Positions 44,332-52,900 of a stretch of 64,000 nucleotides of DNA are shown in pieces. The DNA lies in contig NZ_VYRZ01000001.1 of assembly GCF_008710705.1 (NCBI RefSeq), forward strand, positions 434,001-498,000, given 5' to 3'. Source of the DNA: Microbacterium radiodurans. GTDB lineage: Bacteria > Actinomycetota > Actinomycetes > Actinomycetales > Microbacteriaceae. The notes beneath the pieces were generated by a model. The model had not been told where the DNA came from. It ran no database searches and saw only the letters and a program-made list of their open reading frames with translations. Within the stretch, counting starts at the first letter, position 1. The number at the start of each line of letters is the position of its first letter. The translations under genes were made by a program, and so were the position numbers.

Positions 44332-46515
44332 TCAGAAGCCCGGAAGAAGGCTGACGACGAGGTCGATCAGCTTGATGCCGACGAACGGGGCGACGACGCC
44401 GCCGAGTCCGTAGACGACGAGGTTGCGACTGAGGATCGACGCCGCGCTCGCCGCCCGGTAGCGGACCCCGCGGAGGGCGAGCGGGATGAGCACGACGATG
44501 ACGAGCGCGTTGAAGACGATCGCACTCGTGACCGCGGATGCCGGCGACGACAGCTGCATCACGTTGAGTGTCGCCAGTCCCGGGAACACCCCCATGAACA
44601 TCGCGGGGATGATCGCGAAGTACTTGGCGATGTCGTTGGCGAGGGAGAACGTGGTGAGTGCGCCGCGCGTGATGAGCAGCTGCTTTCCGATGCGGACGAT
44701 GTCGATCAGCTTCGTCGGGTCGGAGTCGAGGTCGACCATGTTGCCGGCCTCCTTCGCCGCTGACGTGCCCGTGTTCATCGCGACCCCGACATCGGCCTGG
44801 GCGAGCGCCGGAGCGTCGTTCGTGCCGTCGCCGGTCATCGCGACGAGGCGGCCGCCCCCCTGTTCCTTCCGGATGAGGGCGAGCTTGTCCTCGGGGGTCG
44901 CCTCGGCGAGGAAGTCGTCGACGCCCGCCTCCTTCGCGATCGCAGCGGCGGTGAGCGGGTTGTCGCCCGTGATCATCACCGTACGGATGCCCATCGACCG
45001 CAGTTCGTCGAAGCGTTCGCGCAGTCCGTCCTTCACGACGTCCTTGAGATGGATGACGCCGAGCAGAACTCCGTCACTCTGCGGGCCCATGATCGCGACG
45101 GCGAGCGGAGTGCCACCCGCCTGCGCGATGGCATCGGCTTCTCGACGGAGTTCTGCGCGCGTCTCGGCCGAGACGGGCGCCGCCGCGTCGACGTCGAGCC
45201 ACGCGAGCACCGACCCCGCCGCGCCCTTGCGCACCCGCGTGCCGTCCGGCAGGTCGACGCCGCTCATGCGCGTCTGCGCGGTGAACGGCACGGCCACCGC
45301 GTCGCGCGGAAGGTCGGCGACGATGCCCTGCAGGGCGGCGGCCAGCTCGACGACGGAGGTGCCCTCGGGTGTCGGGTCGGAGAGCGACGACAGGGATGCC
45401 GCGCGCGCCAGCGCCTCGCGCTCGACTCCGGCCATCGGCACGAAGTCCGCCGCGTGCCGGTTGCCGTAGGTGATCGTGCCGGTCTTGTCGAGGAGGAGCG
45501 TCGTCACGTCTCCCGCGGCCTCGACCGCGCGTCCCGACATCGCCAGGACGTTCCGTTGCACGAGCCGGTCCATGCCCGCGATGCCGATCGCCGACAGCAG
45601 CGCGCCGATCGTCGTCGGAATGAGGCAGACGAGCAGGGCGACGAGCACCGGGATGCTGACGGGTGAGGCGCTGTACGAGGCGATCGGGTTCAGCGCGAGC
45701 ACGACGACGACGAACACGATCGACAGGCTTGCGAGCAGGATGTTGAGGGCGATCTCGTTCGGTGTGCGCTGGCGCGCGGCGCCCTCGACGAGGGCGATCA
45801 TCCGGTCGACGAACGTCTCGCCCGGCTTCGACGTGATCCTCACCACGATGCGGTCCGAGAGCACGCGCGTTCCGCCGGTCACGGCGCTGCGGTCGCCGCC
45901 GGATTCGCGCACGACCGGTGCGGACTCGCCCGTGATGGCCGATTCGTCGACGGTGGCGATGCCGTTCACCACGTCGCCGTCGCCCGGGATCAGCTCGCCG
46001 GTCTCGACGATCACGACGTCCCCGAGAGCGAGGTCGGCCGAGGCGACGTCCTCCGTCGCGACCGATCGAGCCGCGGCATCCCCGCGCTCGTCGTAAGAGA
46101 TGACGCGCCGCGCGATCGTCGTGGTGCGGGTCGTGCGCAGCGCCTGCGCCTGCGCCTTGCCGCGCCCCTCGGCCACCGACTCGGCGACGTTCGCGAAGAA
46201 CACGGTCGACCAGAGCCACACCGCGATGCCCGCGGTGAATCCGACGGGGACGGTCGTCCCGCCCGAGGGCTCCGGGCCGCCGAGGAAGGGCTCGGCGATC
46301 GCGATGGCGGTCGTGAGCGCGGCGCCCACCCACACGATGAACATCACGGGGTTGCGCCACTGCGCTGCGGGGTTGAGCTTGCGGAGCGCTCCGGGTACGG
46401 CGGCGGCGACCTGCCCGAGGCTGAACGCGCTGCGTCTCGTCTCGATCGCTCCGGTATCGCCGCCGGACCTCGAGCGAGCGGAGCGAGTCGGAACGTCTGC
46501 GATTGATCGGGACAT
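44332..46515 (-). CDS. kdpB: Potassium-transporting ATPase subunit KdpB
   Basis: 727 residues of a P-type ATPase. The phosphorylation motif [10 protein letters not shown] is near residue 341, the actuator motif ITGESAPV near 190, and [20 protein letters not shown] near 560, all intact. It hydrolyses ATP to drive potassium uptake through KdpA. One base separates its start from the kdpA stop. Confidence 0.98.
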   Translation of the reverse strand: MSRSIADVPTRSARSRSGGDTGAIETRRSAFSLGQVAAAVPGALRKLNPAAQWRNPVMFIVWVGAALTTAIAIAEPFLGGPEPSGGTTVPVGFTAGIAVWLWSTVFFANVAESVAEGRGKAQAQALRTTRTTTIARRVISYDERGDAAARSVATEDVASADLALGDVVIVETGELIPGDGDVVNGIATVDESAITGESAPVVRESGGDRSAVTGGTRVLSDRIVVRITSKPGETFVDRMIALVEGAARQRTPNEIALNILLASLSIVFVVVVLALNPIASYSASPVSIPVLVALLVCLIPTTIGALLSAIGIAGMDRLVQRNVLAMSGRAVEAAGDVTTLLLDKTGTITYGNRHAADFVPMAGVEREALARAASLSSLSDPTPEGTSVVELAAALQGIVADLPRDAVAVPFTAQTRMSGVDLPDGTRVRKGAAGSVLAWLDVDAAAPVSAETRAELRREADAIAQAGGTPLAVAIMGPQSDGVLLGVIHLKDVVKDGLRERFDELRSMGIRTVMITGDNPLTAAAIAKEAGVDDFLAEATPEDKLALIRKEQGGGRLVAMTGDGTNDAPALAQADVGVAMNTGTSAAKEAGNMVDLDSDPTKLIDIVRIGKQLLITRGALTTFSLANDIAKYFAIIPAMFMGVFPGLATLNVMQLSSPASAVTSAIVFNALVIVVLIPLALRGVRYRAASAASILSRNLVVYGLGGVVAPFVGIKLIDLVVSLLPGF

Positions 46516-46516
46516 G

Positions 46517-48199
46517 TCAGGAGAGTCCTTCGGCGAGGGGGCCCAGGGTGAGCACCGGGAAGTAGGTGAGCGCGGTGATGATCACGACGACGCCGGCGAG
46601 CAGACCCGCGAACTGCGGCCGATGGGTCGGCAGCGTGCCGATGCTCGAGGGCACGCGGTCCTGGGCGGCGAGGGAGCCCGCGAGGGCGAGGACCAGCACG
46701 AGCGGGACGAACCGGCCGAGCAGCATCGCGACGCCCAGCGCGGTGTTGAGCCAGGGCGTGTTCGCGGTGATGCCGGCGAAGGCCGAGCCGTTGTTGTTCG
46801 CGGCGGACGTGAAGGCGTAGAGCACCTCGCTCAGGCCGTGCACGCCGGGGTTCCAGATCGACGTGTCTTCGACGTCCGCCCGCACCGCGGGGACGGCGAA
46901 GCTCAGCGCGGTGCCTGCGAGCACGAGCGTCGGCGTCACCAGGATGTACAGGCTCGCGATTTTGATCTCGCGCGGTCCGATCTTCTTGCCGAGGTACTCG
47001 GGCGTCCGCCCGATGAGCAGGCCGCCGACGAAGACCGCGATGACGGCGAGCACCAGCATCCCGTACAGGCCCGACCCGACACCGCCCGGGGCGATCTCGC
47101 CGAGCATCATGTTGAGCATCGGCAGCATCCCGCCGAGCGGCGTATAGCTGTCGAGCATGGAATTGACGGCGCCCGTCGAGGTGAGCGTCGAGGAGGCGGT
47201 GAAGAGTGTCGACGCGCCGATGCCGAACCGCGCCTCCTTGCCCTCCATCGCGGCGCCCGCGAGCTGAGTCGCCGCCCCGCCGCCCGCGACCTCCGCCCAC
47301 GTGCCGAGGGCCAGTGAGGTGACGAACAGCCCGGCCATGACGGCGACGATGGCGTAGCCCTGCCGGTCGTCGCCGACCAGGCGCCCGAAGGCGCGCGGCA
47401 TCGCGAAGGGGATGACGAGCATGAGGAGGATCTCGAAGAGATTCGTCCACGGCGTCGGGTTCTCGAACGGGTGCGCCGAGTTCGCGTTGAAGAAGCCGCC
47501 GCCGTTGGTGCCGAGGAGCTTGATGGCCTCCTGACTCGCGACGGGTCCGCCGGGGATCGACTGCGCACCGCCGGCGATGGTCTGAACGTCGGTGAACCCG
47601 CCGACGTTCTGGATCACGCCGCCCGCCAGCAGTGCGATCGCCGCGATGATCGCCATCGGCAGCAGGATGCGGCCGAGCCCGCGCACGAGGTCGACCCAGA
47701 AGTTGCCGATCGTGCCCGAGCGGCGGTGGGCGAAGCCGCGGACGAGGGCGATGGCGACGGCCATGCCGACCGCGGCCGAGACGAAGTTCTGCACGGCCAG
47801 ACCCGCGAACTGCGCGGTGTAGCCGAGCGTCGTGTCGGGGGAGTACGACTGCCAGTTCGTGTTGGTCACGAACGAGATCGCGGTGTTGAACGACAGGTGC
47901 TCGCTGGGCGCCGGCAGGTCGAGGCTGTAGGGCAGCAGCGGCTGGATCCGCTGCAGCGCATAGACGATCACGACGCCGACGAGCGAGAAGAGCAGCACGC
48001 CGCGGGCATAGGCCTGCCAGGTCTGATCGGCGCGCGGATCGACGCCGATCAGGCGGTAGACGCCCCGTTCGACGACGAGATCGTGGCCCGACGTGTACAC
48101 GCGGGCGATGTAGTCGCCCACCGGGCGGTAGAGCAGGACGAGGATGAGGGCGAGGGTCGCGATCTGGAGCGTCGCGAACTCGATCTGCGCGGCATCCAC
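46517..48199 (-). CDS. kdpA: Potassium-transporting ATPase subunit KdpA
   Basis: 560 residues with about ten membrane helices. The potassium channel-like subunit; filter-region segments such as [20 protein letters not shown] near 125, [20 protein letters not shown] near 230, and [20 protein letters not shown] near 345 are the conserved KdpA loops. One base separates its start from the kdpF stop. Confidence 0.97.
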   Translation of the reverse strand: MDAAQIEFATLQIATLALILVLLYRPVGDYIARVYTSGHDLVVERGVYRLIGVDPRADQTWQAYARGVLLFSLVGVVIVYALQRIQPLLPYSLDLPAPSEHLSFNTAISFVTNTNWQSYSPDTTLGYTAQFAGLAVQNFVSAAVGMAVAIALVRGFAHRRSGTIGNFWVDLVRGLGRILLPMAIIAAIALLAGGVIQNVGGFTDVQTIAGGAQSIPGGPVASQEAIKLLGTNGGGFFNANSAHPFENPTPWTNLFEILLMLVIPFAMPRAFGRLVGDDRQGYAIVAVMAGLFVTSLALGTWAEVAGGGAATQLAGAAMEGKEARFGIGASTLFTASSTLTSTGAVNSMLDSYTPLGGMLPMLNMMLGEIAPGGVGSGLYGMLVLAVIAVFVGGLLIGRTPEYLGKKIGPREIKIASLYILVTPTLVLAGTALSFAVPAVRADVEDTSIWNPGVHGLSEVLYAFTSAANNNGSAFAGITANTPWLNTALGVAMLLGRFVPLVLVLALAGSLAAQDRVPSSIGTLPTHRPQFAGLLAGVVVIITALTYFPVLTLGPLAEGLS

Positions 48200-48200
48200 G

Positions 48201-48290
48201 TCAGAACCGCTCGGGTCGCACGAGGGCGACGACGAGGTAGACGACGGCGGCGATCGCGAGGCACGCCGCGAGGAGCGAGAAGACCGTCAC
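48201..48290 (-). CDS. kdpF: Small subunit KdpF
   Basis: 29 residues from a [23 protein letters not shown], then [10 protein letters not shown] single membrane helix ending in the typical RPERF of KdpF, which stabilises the Kdp complex. It overlaps the upstream 27-residue frame by four bases and ends one base before kdpA. Confidence 0.9.
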   Translation of the reverse strand: MTVFSLLAACLAIAAVVYLVVALVRPERF

Positions 48291-48370
48291 AGCTTCTCGA
48301 CCCCCTGGGCGATGAGGCCGACGAGGGCGAACAGCGCGAGGAGCGCGGCCAGGAAGATTGCATCGAGCAC
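48287..48370 (-). CDS. 27-residue membrane peptide at the head of the kdp operon
   Basis: A GTG-started frame: VLDAIFLAALLALFALVGLI, then AQGVEKL. It is one hydrophobic helix with a short basic-acidic tail. The stop overlaps the kdpF GTG as GTGA, so the two would be translationally coupled. The hydrophobic pattern, the exact overlap and the position argue that it is a real gene, possibly a second small Kdp subunit. The start codon has only a weak ribosome site. Confidence 0.6.
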   Translation of the reverse strand: MLDAIFLAALLALFALVGLIAQGVEKL

Positions 48371-48409
48371 GAGATCCGATGGAACACCCGAGCGGATGCC
48401 GCATCCGCC

Positions 48410-48485
48410 GTCCTCACGGAATCCATACGCACCCGGGGCCGCTCCTCACGCGGTCCTCACACGGTGTCCTCGCGCGGTCCTGACG
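48410..48485. promoter_or_regulatory. Phased GTCCTCAC repeats in the kdp promoter region
   Basis: GTCCTCAC-like copies start at 48410, 48442, 48453, 48466 and 48477; the last four are 11, 13 and 11 bases apart, forming a 24-base tandem duplication. Spacing is close to DNA helical turns, so proteins bound to them would lie on one face. They lie upstream of the kdp genes and are candidate KdpE sites. Confidence 0.45.
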
Positions 48486-48494
48486 CGGGGTGGG

Positions 48495-48579
48495 GATACG
48501 CCTGTCGGGTCGCCGGGGCTGGTGACGGCTCGAACACGAGTTGAGGCGACACCCGCCCCACCGATCCGACAGATGTATC
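48495..48579. repeat. 85-bp palindromic element, copy 2
   Basis: Begins GATACGCCTGTCGGGT and ends CCGACAGATGTATC, with GGGGCT and GCCCC cores inside. It has the best-paired ends of the three copies. Located between the acidic small gene and the kdp operon. Confidence 0.78.
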
Positions 48580-48638
48580 GGCCGCCGGCCGCCGCCCTTC
48601 GGCACCGGCCACCCGTCACCGGCCGGGCGGCGAGCCCG

Positions 48639-48854
48639 TCAGGGAGCGCCTGGCGAGGTCCCGTCGTCGATGACGCCGATGCCGACGGCCTGGTGGCTCG
48701 GCTCCTCGTCCTTCTGCTCGGGGGCCTTGGGCTCCTCGCCCGGCTCCTTCGCGACGCTGGGCTCCTCGAGCTCCTCCGTCGAAGGGTTCTCGTCGGGTGC
48801 GTGCTCGGCGCCCTCGTTCGCGTGCTCGGCGTCGTTTCCGTGGTGTTCGGTCAT
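48639..48854 (-). CDS. Small acidic, probably disordered protein
   Basis: 71 residues, about one quarter Glu and Asp with many Pro and Ala: MTEHHGNDAEHANEGAEHAP, later EEPGEEP-like repeats and a hydrophobic C-terminus AVGIGVIDDGTSPGAP. No membrane segment or fold is visible. A ribosome site (GGAAGGGAG) precedes the ATG. Function unknown. Confidence 0.65.
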   Translation of the reverse strand: MTEHHGNDAEHANEGAEHAPDENPSTEELEEPSVAKEPGEEPKAPEQKDEEPSHQAVGIGVIDDGTSPGAP

Positions 48855-48928
48855 GTCGTACTCCCTTCCGGCCTCCAGCCTGCGACGGATGCGGGTCCGA
48901 TGTCACCGGCTTGACGTAGGGTCGCTGG

Positions 48929-49264
48929 ATGGATCCGGTGGCGAGCCTGCGGCAGCGCGAGGGCGAGCTGCGCGCGCTGCTGGTGCGGCTGGATGCCGAC
49001 GACGACAGCCTGCGGCACGACCGTGCCGACGCGACGGCCGACGACGAGCACGACCCGGAGGGGTCGACGCTCTCGGGGGAGTGGCAGCGCGTGGAGGCGC
49101 TGCGGCGCGGCGCCCGCGCCGAGCTCGCCGAGGTCGAGGCCTCGCTCGCGCGGGTCGCCGACGGCGGCTATGGCATCTGTGCGCGCTGCGGTTCGCCGAT
49201 CCCCGCGGAGCGCCTCGAGGTGCGCCCGCACGCGACGATGTGCGTCGCCTGCGCCTCCCTGTGA
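48929..49264 (+). CDS. TraR/DksA family zinc-finger protein
   Basis: 111 residues. The N-terminal half is a coiled coil (SLRQREGELRALLVRLDADD, RRGARAELAEVEASLARVAD); the C-terminal half has a four-cysteine zinc finger, GICARCGSPIPAERLEVRPH then CVAC. Family members bind RNA polymerase through the secondary channel. The coiled-coil tip lacks an obvious DksA DxxDxA, so a regulatory action is not assured. Confidence 0.85.
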   Translation: MDPVASLRQREGELRALLVRLDADDDSLRHDRADATADDEHDPEGSTLSGEWQRVEALRRGARAELAEVEASLARVADGGYGICARCGSPIPAERLEVRPHATMCVACASL

Positions 49265-49302
49265 CCCGGGCCCTCGCCCTGCCCGCCGAGCGCGCCGCGC
49301 GG

Positions 49303-49351
49303 GCTCGGAGAACCACGCGAATCTCGGAGACATCGGCGGTTTCGCTCCGAG
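49303..49351. repeat. CTCGGAGAA repeat family, copy 1
   Basis: GCTCGGAGAACCACGCGAAT followed by CTCGGAGACATCGG and a complementary CTCCGAG (49345-49351). It matches 62370-62395 at most positions (GCTCGGAGAATCGCGCGCTT). Located after the TraR/DksA-type gene; possibly a terminator. Confidence 0.5.
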
Positions 49352-49388
49352 TTGGGCGCCGATCCCCGAGCTCGGTGCAGCCCGGGGA

Positions 49389-49432
49389 TTGACGCCGCCG
49401 CGTCGAGGCTCTAACGTGCAACCAAATGGTTG
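49389..49432 (+). promoter_or_regulatory. ArsR promoter and operator
   Basis: TTGACG (49389-49394), 17 bases, TAACGT (49412-49417) form a good promoter. The predicted transcript start is at about 49424-49425, next to the ATG at 49426, so the message is probably leaderless. CAACCA-AA-TGGTTG (49419-49432), a near-perfect palindrome, covers the start site and start codon. Confidence 0.65.
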
Positions 49433-49794
49433 TACAACGAACGTCCGAGCCGAGCGAGCTCACCGATGAGGAGATCGACCGTGTCTTCCACGCCCTCGCG
49501 GCTGCGACGCGCCGCGACATCCTGCGCCGCACGATGGCGACCGAACAGTCGGTGTCGACCCTCGCCGCCGACTACGACATGTCGTTCGCGGCCGTGCAGA
49601 AGCACGTCGGCGTGCTCGAGCAGGCGGGTCTCATCATCAAGCGCGCCGAAGGCCGCGAACGCCTCGTGCGCGCGGACCCGGCCATGATCGCCCGCGCCCG
49701 CGCGCTGCTGGCCCGCTTCGAAGACCTCTGGCGTGCGCGCGTCGATCGCCTCGACGCGCTGCTCGCCGAACCCGAGACCGAATCCCACCACTGA
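49426..49794 (+). CDS. ArsR family regulator
   Basis: 122 residues. Winged helix: IDRVFHALAAATRRDILRRT, then SVSTLAADYDMSFAAVQKHV and LEQAGLIIKRAEGRERLVRA. No metal-binding Cys pair, so it belongs to the SRPBCC-linked branch rather than metal sensors. The palindrome over its own start codon suggests autorepression. 34 bases before the SRPBCC gene. Confidence 0.88.
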   Translation: MVVQRTSEPSELTDEEIDRVFHALAAATRRDILRRTMATEQSVSTLAADYDMSFAAVQKHVGVLEQAGLIIKRAEGRERLVRADPAMIARARALLARFEDLWRARVDRLDALLAEPETESHH

Positions 49795-49828
49795 CCACCT
49801 CGCTGTATCCGTTTCGAAGGAGAATCCG

Positions 49829-50806
49829 ATGCCCGTCACCGACATCACCACCGATGCCGAGAACCTCACGATGACGCTCACGGCCGACGTCGCCGCGCCG
49901 GTCGACCGGCTCTGGCGCGCGTTCACGCAGCCCGCTCAGCTGGAGCGCTTCTGGGGTCCTCCCGGCTGGCCCGCGACCTTCACGTCGTTCGACTTCACCG
50001 TCGGGGGCCACGCGCAGTACGAGATGACGAGCCCGCAGGGCGAGAAGTCGCGGGGCCGCTGGGAGTTCCTGGCGATCGACGAGGGCTCCGGATTCGAGGT
50101 GCTCGACGCCTTCGCGGACGAGCACGGCGAGCCGATGGCCGAGTTCCCCGCCATGCGGATGACCTTCCGGTTCGACGAGATGGGGGACGGATCGCGACTG
50201 TCGAACGTCACGCACTTCACCTCGGCCGAGGCCCTCGAGCAGGTCGTCGCGATGGGAGCGATCGAGGGATCGCGCCTTGCGATGAACCAGCTCGACCTCG
50301 TGCTGCAGGACCTGCGCGCCTGGTCGCAGGGCCGGGGCACCGACGTGGAGCTGCTCGACGACACGCACGTGCGGATCACGCGTCTCATCGCCGGGCCGCG
50401 CGACCTCGTCTGGCGTGCGCACCACGAGCCGGAGCTTCTGAAGAAGTGGATGCTGGGACCCGACGGCTGGTCGATGACGGTCGTCGAGCCGGCGACCGAG
50501 GTCGGGCAGTCCTACCGCAACGGCTGGGAACAGGACGGGGCGCCCGAGACCGCGTTCGGTTTCGAGGGCGAGGTGCTGCTGATCGACGCGCCGCGCCGCG
50601 AGGTGTCGACGGAGCGGATGGCGGGCTCGGAGGGACCGTCGACCACGAACGACCTGCAGCTCTACGAAGAGGACGGCGTGACGCTCCTGACTCTCCTCAT
50701 CGAGTACCCCGACAAGGAGACGCGCGACATGATCCTGGCGACCGGCATGGCCGACGGCATGGAGGCCTCGTACGCGCGACTCGAGTCCGAGGTGCTCGCC
50801 GGCTGA
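49829..50806 (+). CDS. SRPBCC (AHSA1-like) protein with two domains
   Basis: 325 residues with two START-like/AHSA1 domains: first LTADVAAPVDRLWRAFTQPA then LERFWGPPGWPATFTSFDFT; second RLIAGPRDLVWRAHHEPELL, KKWMLGPDGWSMTVVEP. Each holds a hydrophobic ligand cavity. AAGGAG precedes the ATG. ArsR plus AHSA1 pairs are common in actinobacteria; their ligands are mostly unknown. Confidence 0.88.
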   Translation: MPVTDITTDAENLTMTLTADVAAPVDRLWRAFTQPAQLERFWGPPGWPATFTSFDFTVGGHAQYEMTSPQGEKSRGRWEFLAIDEGSGFEVLDAFADEHGEPMAEFPAMRMTFRFDEMGDGSRLSNVTHFTSAEALEQVVAMGAIEGSRLAMNQLDLVLQDLRAWSQGRGTDVELLDDTHVRITRLIAGPRDLVWRAHHEPELLKKWMLGPDGWSMTVVEPATEVGQSYRNGWEQDGAPETAFGFEGEVLLIDAPRREVSTERMAGSEGPSTTNDLQLYEEDGVTLLTLLIEYPDKETRDMILATGMADGMEASYARLESEVLAG

Positions 50807-50810
50807 GGCG

Positions 50811-51110
50811 GGTCAGGCGCGGGCGGGGCGCGGGCGGGGTGCTGCGGTCCGTTCTCAGGGGAAAGCCGTGTTGTGGTGCGGCCCAGGGCCGAACGGGAGC
50901 AGCCTTTCCTGAGTTCGGGCCGGCAACGGGACTCGGGCGGCGCGCGACGCCGTTCGGGTCAGGCGCGGGCGAGCCGATGCCCGCGGTCCGTTCTCAGGAG
51001 AACCGGGGCTGTGGGGCGGCCCGGGGCCGAGCTGGGTGCGGTTGTTCCTGAATTCGGGCCGGCGGCGAGACCGGGCGGGGCGCGACGCCGTTGGGGTCAG
51101 GCGCGGGCGA
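50811..51110. repeat. Two tandem ~140-bp repeats repeating the sufU gene end
   Basis: GGTCAGGCGCGGGCG begins at 50811, 50957 and 51095; the third is the real 3' end and stop of sufU. Between them, GGTCCGTTCTCAGG recurs at 50846 and 50985, followed each time by hairpin partners (CCTGAG, then TTCGGGCC). Periods are 146 and 138 bases. The stems differ but pair in both, so hairpins are kept. Confidence 0.75.
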
Positions 51111-51555
51111 GACCGTCTTCGAGGGCCACCCAGGCGAGCATGGCGCACTTCACGCGGGCCGAGAACTTCGAGACGCCCGAGAGTGCCGCGGCGTCGCCGA
51201 ACGTCTCCTCGTCGAGCGGGATCGTCCCGCGCGAACGAAGCGCCTCGCGGAAGCCCTCGATGAGGGCCTTCGCGTCCGCGCGCGTGATCCCGTCGCCCTC
51301 GACCTCCTCGGCCACGAGCGAGGCGAGCATCGATGCCGATGCCTGCGAGATCGAGCAGCCGGTGCCCTCCCACGAGACCTCGACGATCCGGTCGCCGTCG
51401 ACGGCGACGCGCAGCGTGACCTCGTCGCCGCAGACCGGGTTCTTCTGGTGCGAATCGGCGTGCGCCGCGCCGCCGGCGTCGTGCAGCGGGTTGCCGACCG
51501 GGTGCTTCGAGTGATCGAGGATGAGCTCCTGATACAGCGAATCGAGACCGTTCAC
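51097..51555 (-). CDS. sufU: Iron-sulfur cluster assembly protein SufU
   Basis: 152 residues from GTG, starting NGLDSLYQELILDHSKHPVG. Three conserved cysteines: KNPVCGDEVTL near residue 41, WEGTGCSISQASASML near 67, and SARVKCAMLAW near 140. SufU takes sulfur from SufS in a zinc-dependent exchange. The start overlaps sufS by four bases. The 3' end is copied twice downstream. Confidence 0.94.
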   Translation of the reverse strand: MNGLDSLYQELILDHSKHPVGNPLHDAGGAAHADSHQKNPVCGDEVTLRVAVDGDRIVEVSWEGTGCSISQASASMLASLVAEEVEGDGITRADAKALIEGFREALRSRGTIPLDEETFGDAAALSGVSKFSARVKCAMLAWVALEDGLARA

Positions 51556-52880
51556 GCCGCGCCCTCCCCGGAGCCGGTGACGCCGAAGTAGCCGCGGATG
51601 CCGCGCACGGCGTCGAGGAAGAGGTCGACGTCCTCCTCGGTGTTGTAGAGCGCCGTGGACGCGCGGACGGATGCCGTCATCCCGAACTGCCCGTGAAGCG
51701 GCGCCGCGCAGTGGTGGCCGACGCGGACGGCGATGCCCTGCGCGTCGAGCACCTGCCCGGCGTCGTGCGCGTGCACGCCGTCGACGTCGAAGGACCACAG
51801 GCCGACGCGATCGGCGCCGGCGGCATCCCCGAGCAGACGGATGCCGGGGATCTCGCGGAGCCCCGCCCCCATCCGCTCCGCCAGCGCGGACTCGTGCGCA
51901 TGGATGTTCGCGAGGCCGACGCCGTCGAGGTAGCGCACCGCGGCGGCGAGCCCGATCGCGGGACCGACCGGCTGGGTGCCGGCCTCGAACTTCTGCGGCG
52001 GCGGCAGATACTCGGCGCCGTCGAGGGTGACGGTCGTGATCATCGATCCGCCGGTGAGGAAGGGCGGCAGGGCGTCGAGGACCTCGGCACGCCCGTACAG
52101 TCCGCCGATCGCGTAGGGCCCGAGCATCTTGTGGCCGCTGAAGACGGCGAGATCGACGCCCAGAGCCGGCAGGTCGAGCGGCAGGTGCGGTGCCGACTGG
52201 CAGGCGTCGAGCACCGTCGTCGCGCCGACCGCCCGCGCGAGGGCGACGATCTCGGCGACCGGGTTCACGATGCCGAGCACGTTCGAGACGTGGGTGAAGG
52301 CGACGACCCGGGTGCGTTCGCCGATGAGGGATGCCGCGGCATCCAGATCGAGCGTTCCGTCCGGACGAGCCGGGATGTGACGGAGCACGGCGCCGGTGCG
52401 AGCAGCGAGCTCCTGCCAGGGGATCAGATTGGCGTGGTGCTCGATCGCCGTCGTGACGATCTCGTCGCCGGGCGCGAGCGCGAAGCGGGCGGAGGCCGGG
52501 GCGCCGCGGCCCAGGGTGGCGTTGCCGATCGCGTACGCGACGAGGTTGAGGCCGGCGGTCGCGCCGCTCGTCCACACGAGCTGCTCGGGCCGCGCACCGA
52601 CGAAGTCGGCGACGGCGGCGCGGGCGTCTTCGAACAGATCGGTGGCCTCGGCGGCGAGGGTGTGCGCGCCGCGGTGCACGGCCGCGTTCGCGTGCGTGAG
52701 GAATTCGCGCTCGGCATCGAGGACCGCGGAGGGCTTCTGGCTGGTCGCGGCGGAGTCCAGGTATACCAGGCGGTGGCCGTTCACCTGCTCCGACAGGATC
52801 GGGAAGTCCGCCCGCAGCGTCACGGCGTCGAGCGGGCTGACGAGGCTCGGAGCGGAGGCGGGCGCGGCGGAAGAACTCAC
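51552..52880 (-). CDS. sufS: Cysteine desulfurase SufS
   Basis: 442 residues. PLP-binding Lys in VFSGHKMLGPYAIGG near 245, active-site Cys in VRVGHHCAAPLHG near 385, and HRLVYLDSAATSQKPSAV at the start. It removes sulfur from cysteine and passes it to SufU. sufBCD are not next to it, so the genes for the scaffold complex must be elsewhere. Confidence 0.95.
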   Translation of the reverse strand: MSSSAAPASAPSLVSPLDAVTLRADFPILSEQVNGHRLVYLDSAATSQKPSAVLDAEREFLTHANAAVHRGAHTLAAEATDLFEDARAAVADFVGARPEQLVWTSGATAGLNLVAYAIGNATLGRGAPASARFALAPGDEIVTTAIEHHANLIPWQELAARTGAVLRHIPARPDGTLDLDAAASLIGERTRVVAFTHVSNVLGIVNPVAEIVALARAVGATTVLDACQSAPHLPLDLPALGVDLAVFSGHKMLGPYAIGGLYGRAEVLDALPPFLTGGSMITTVTLDGAEYLPPPQKFEAGTQPVGPAIGLAAAVRYLDGVGLANIHAHESALAERMGAGLREIPGIRLLGDAAGADRVGLWSFDVDGVHAHDAGQVLDAQGIAVRVGHHCAAPLHGQFGMTASVRASTALYNTEEDVDLFLDAVRGIRGYFGVTGSGEGAA

Positions 52881-52900
52881 CCGTCTAGGCTACGCCGGGC

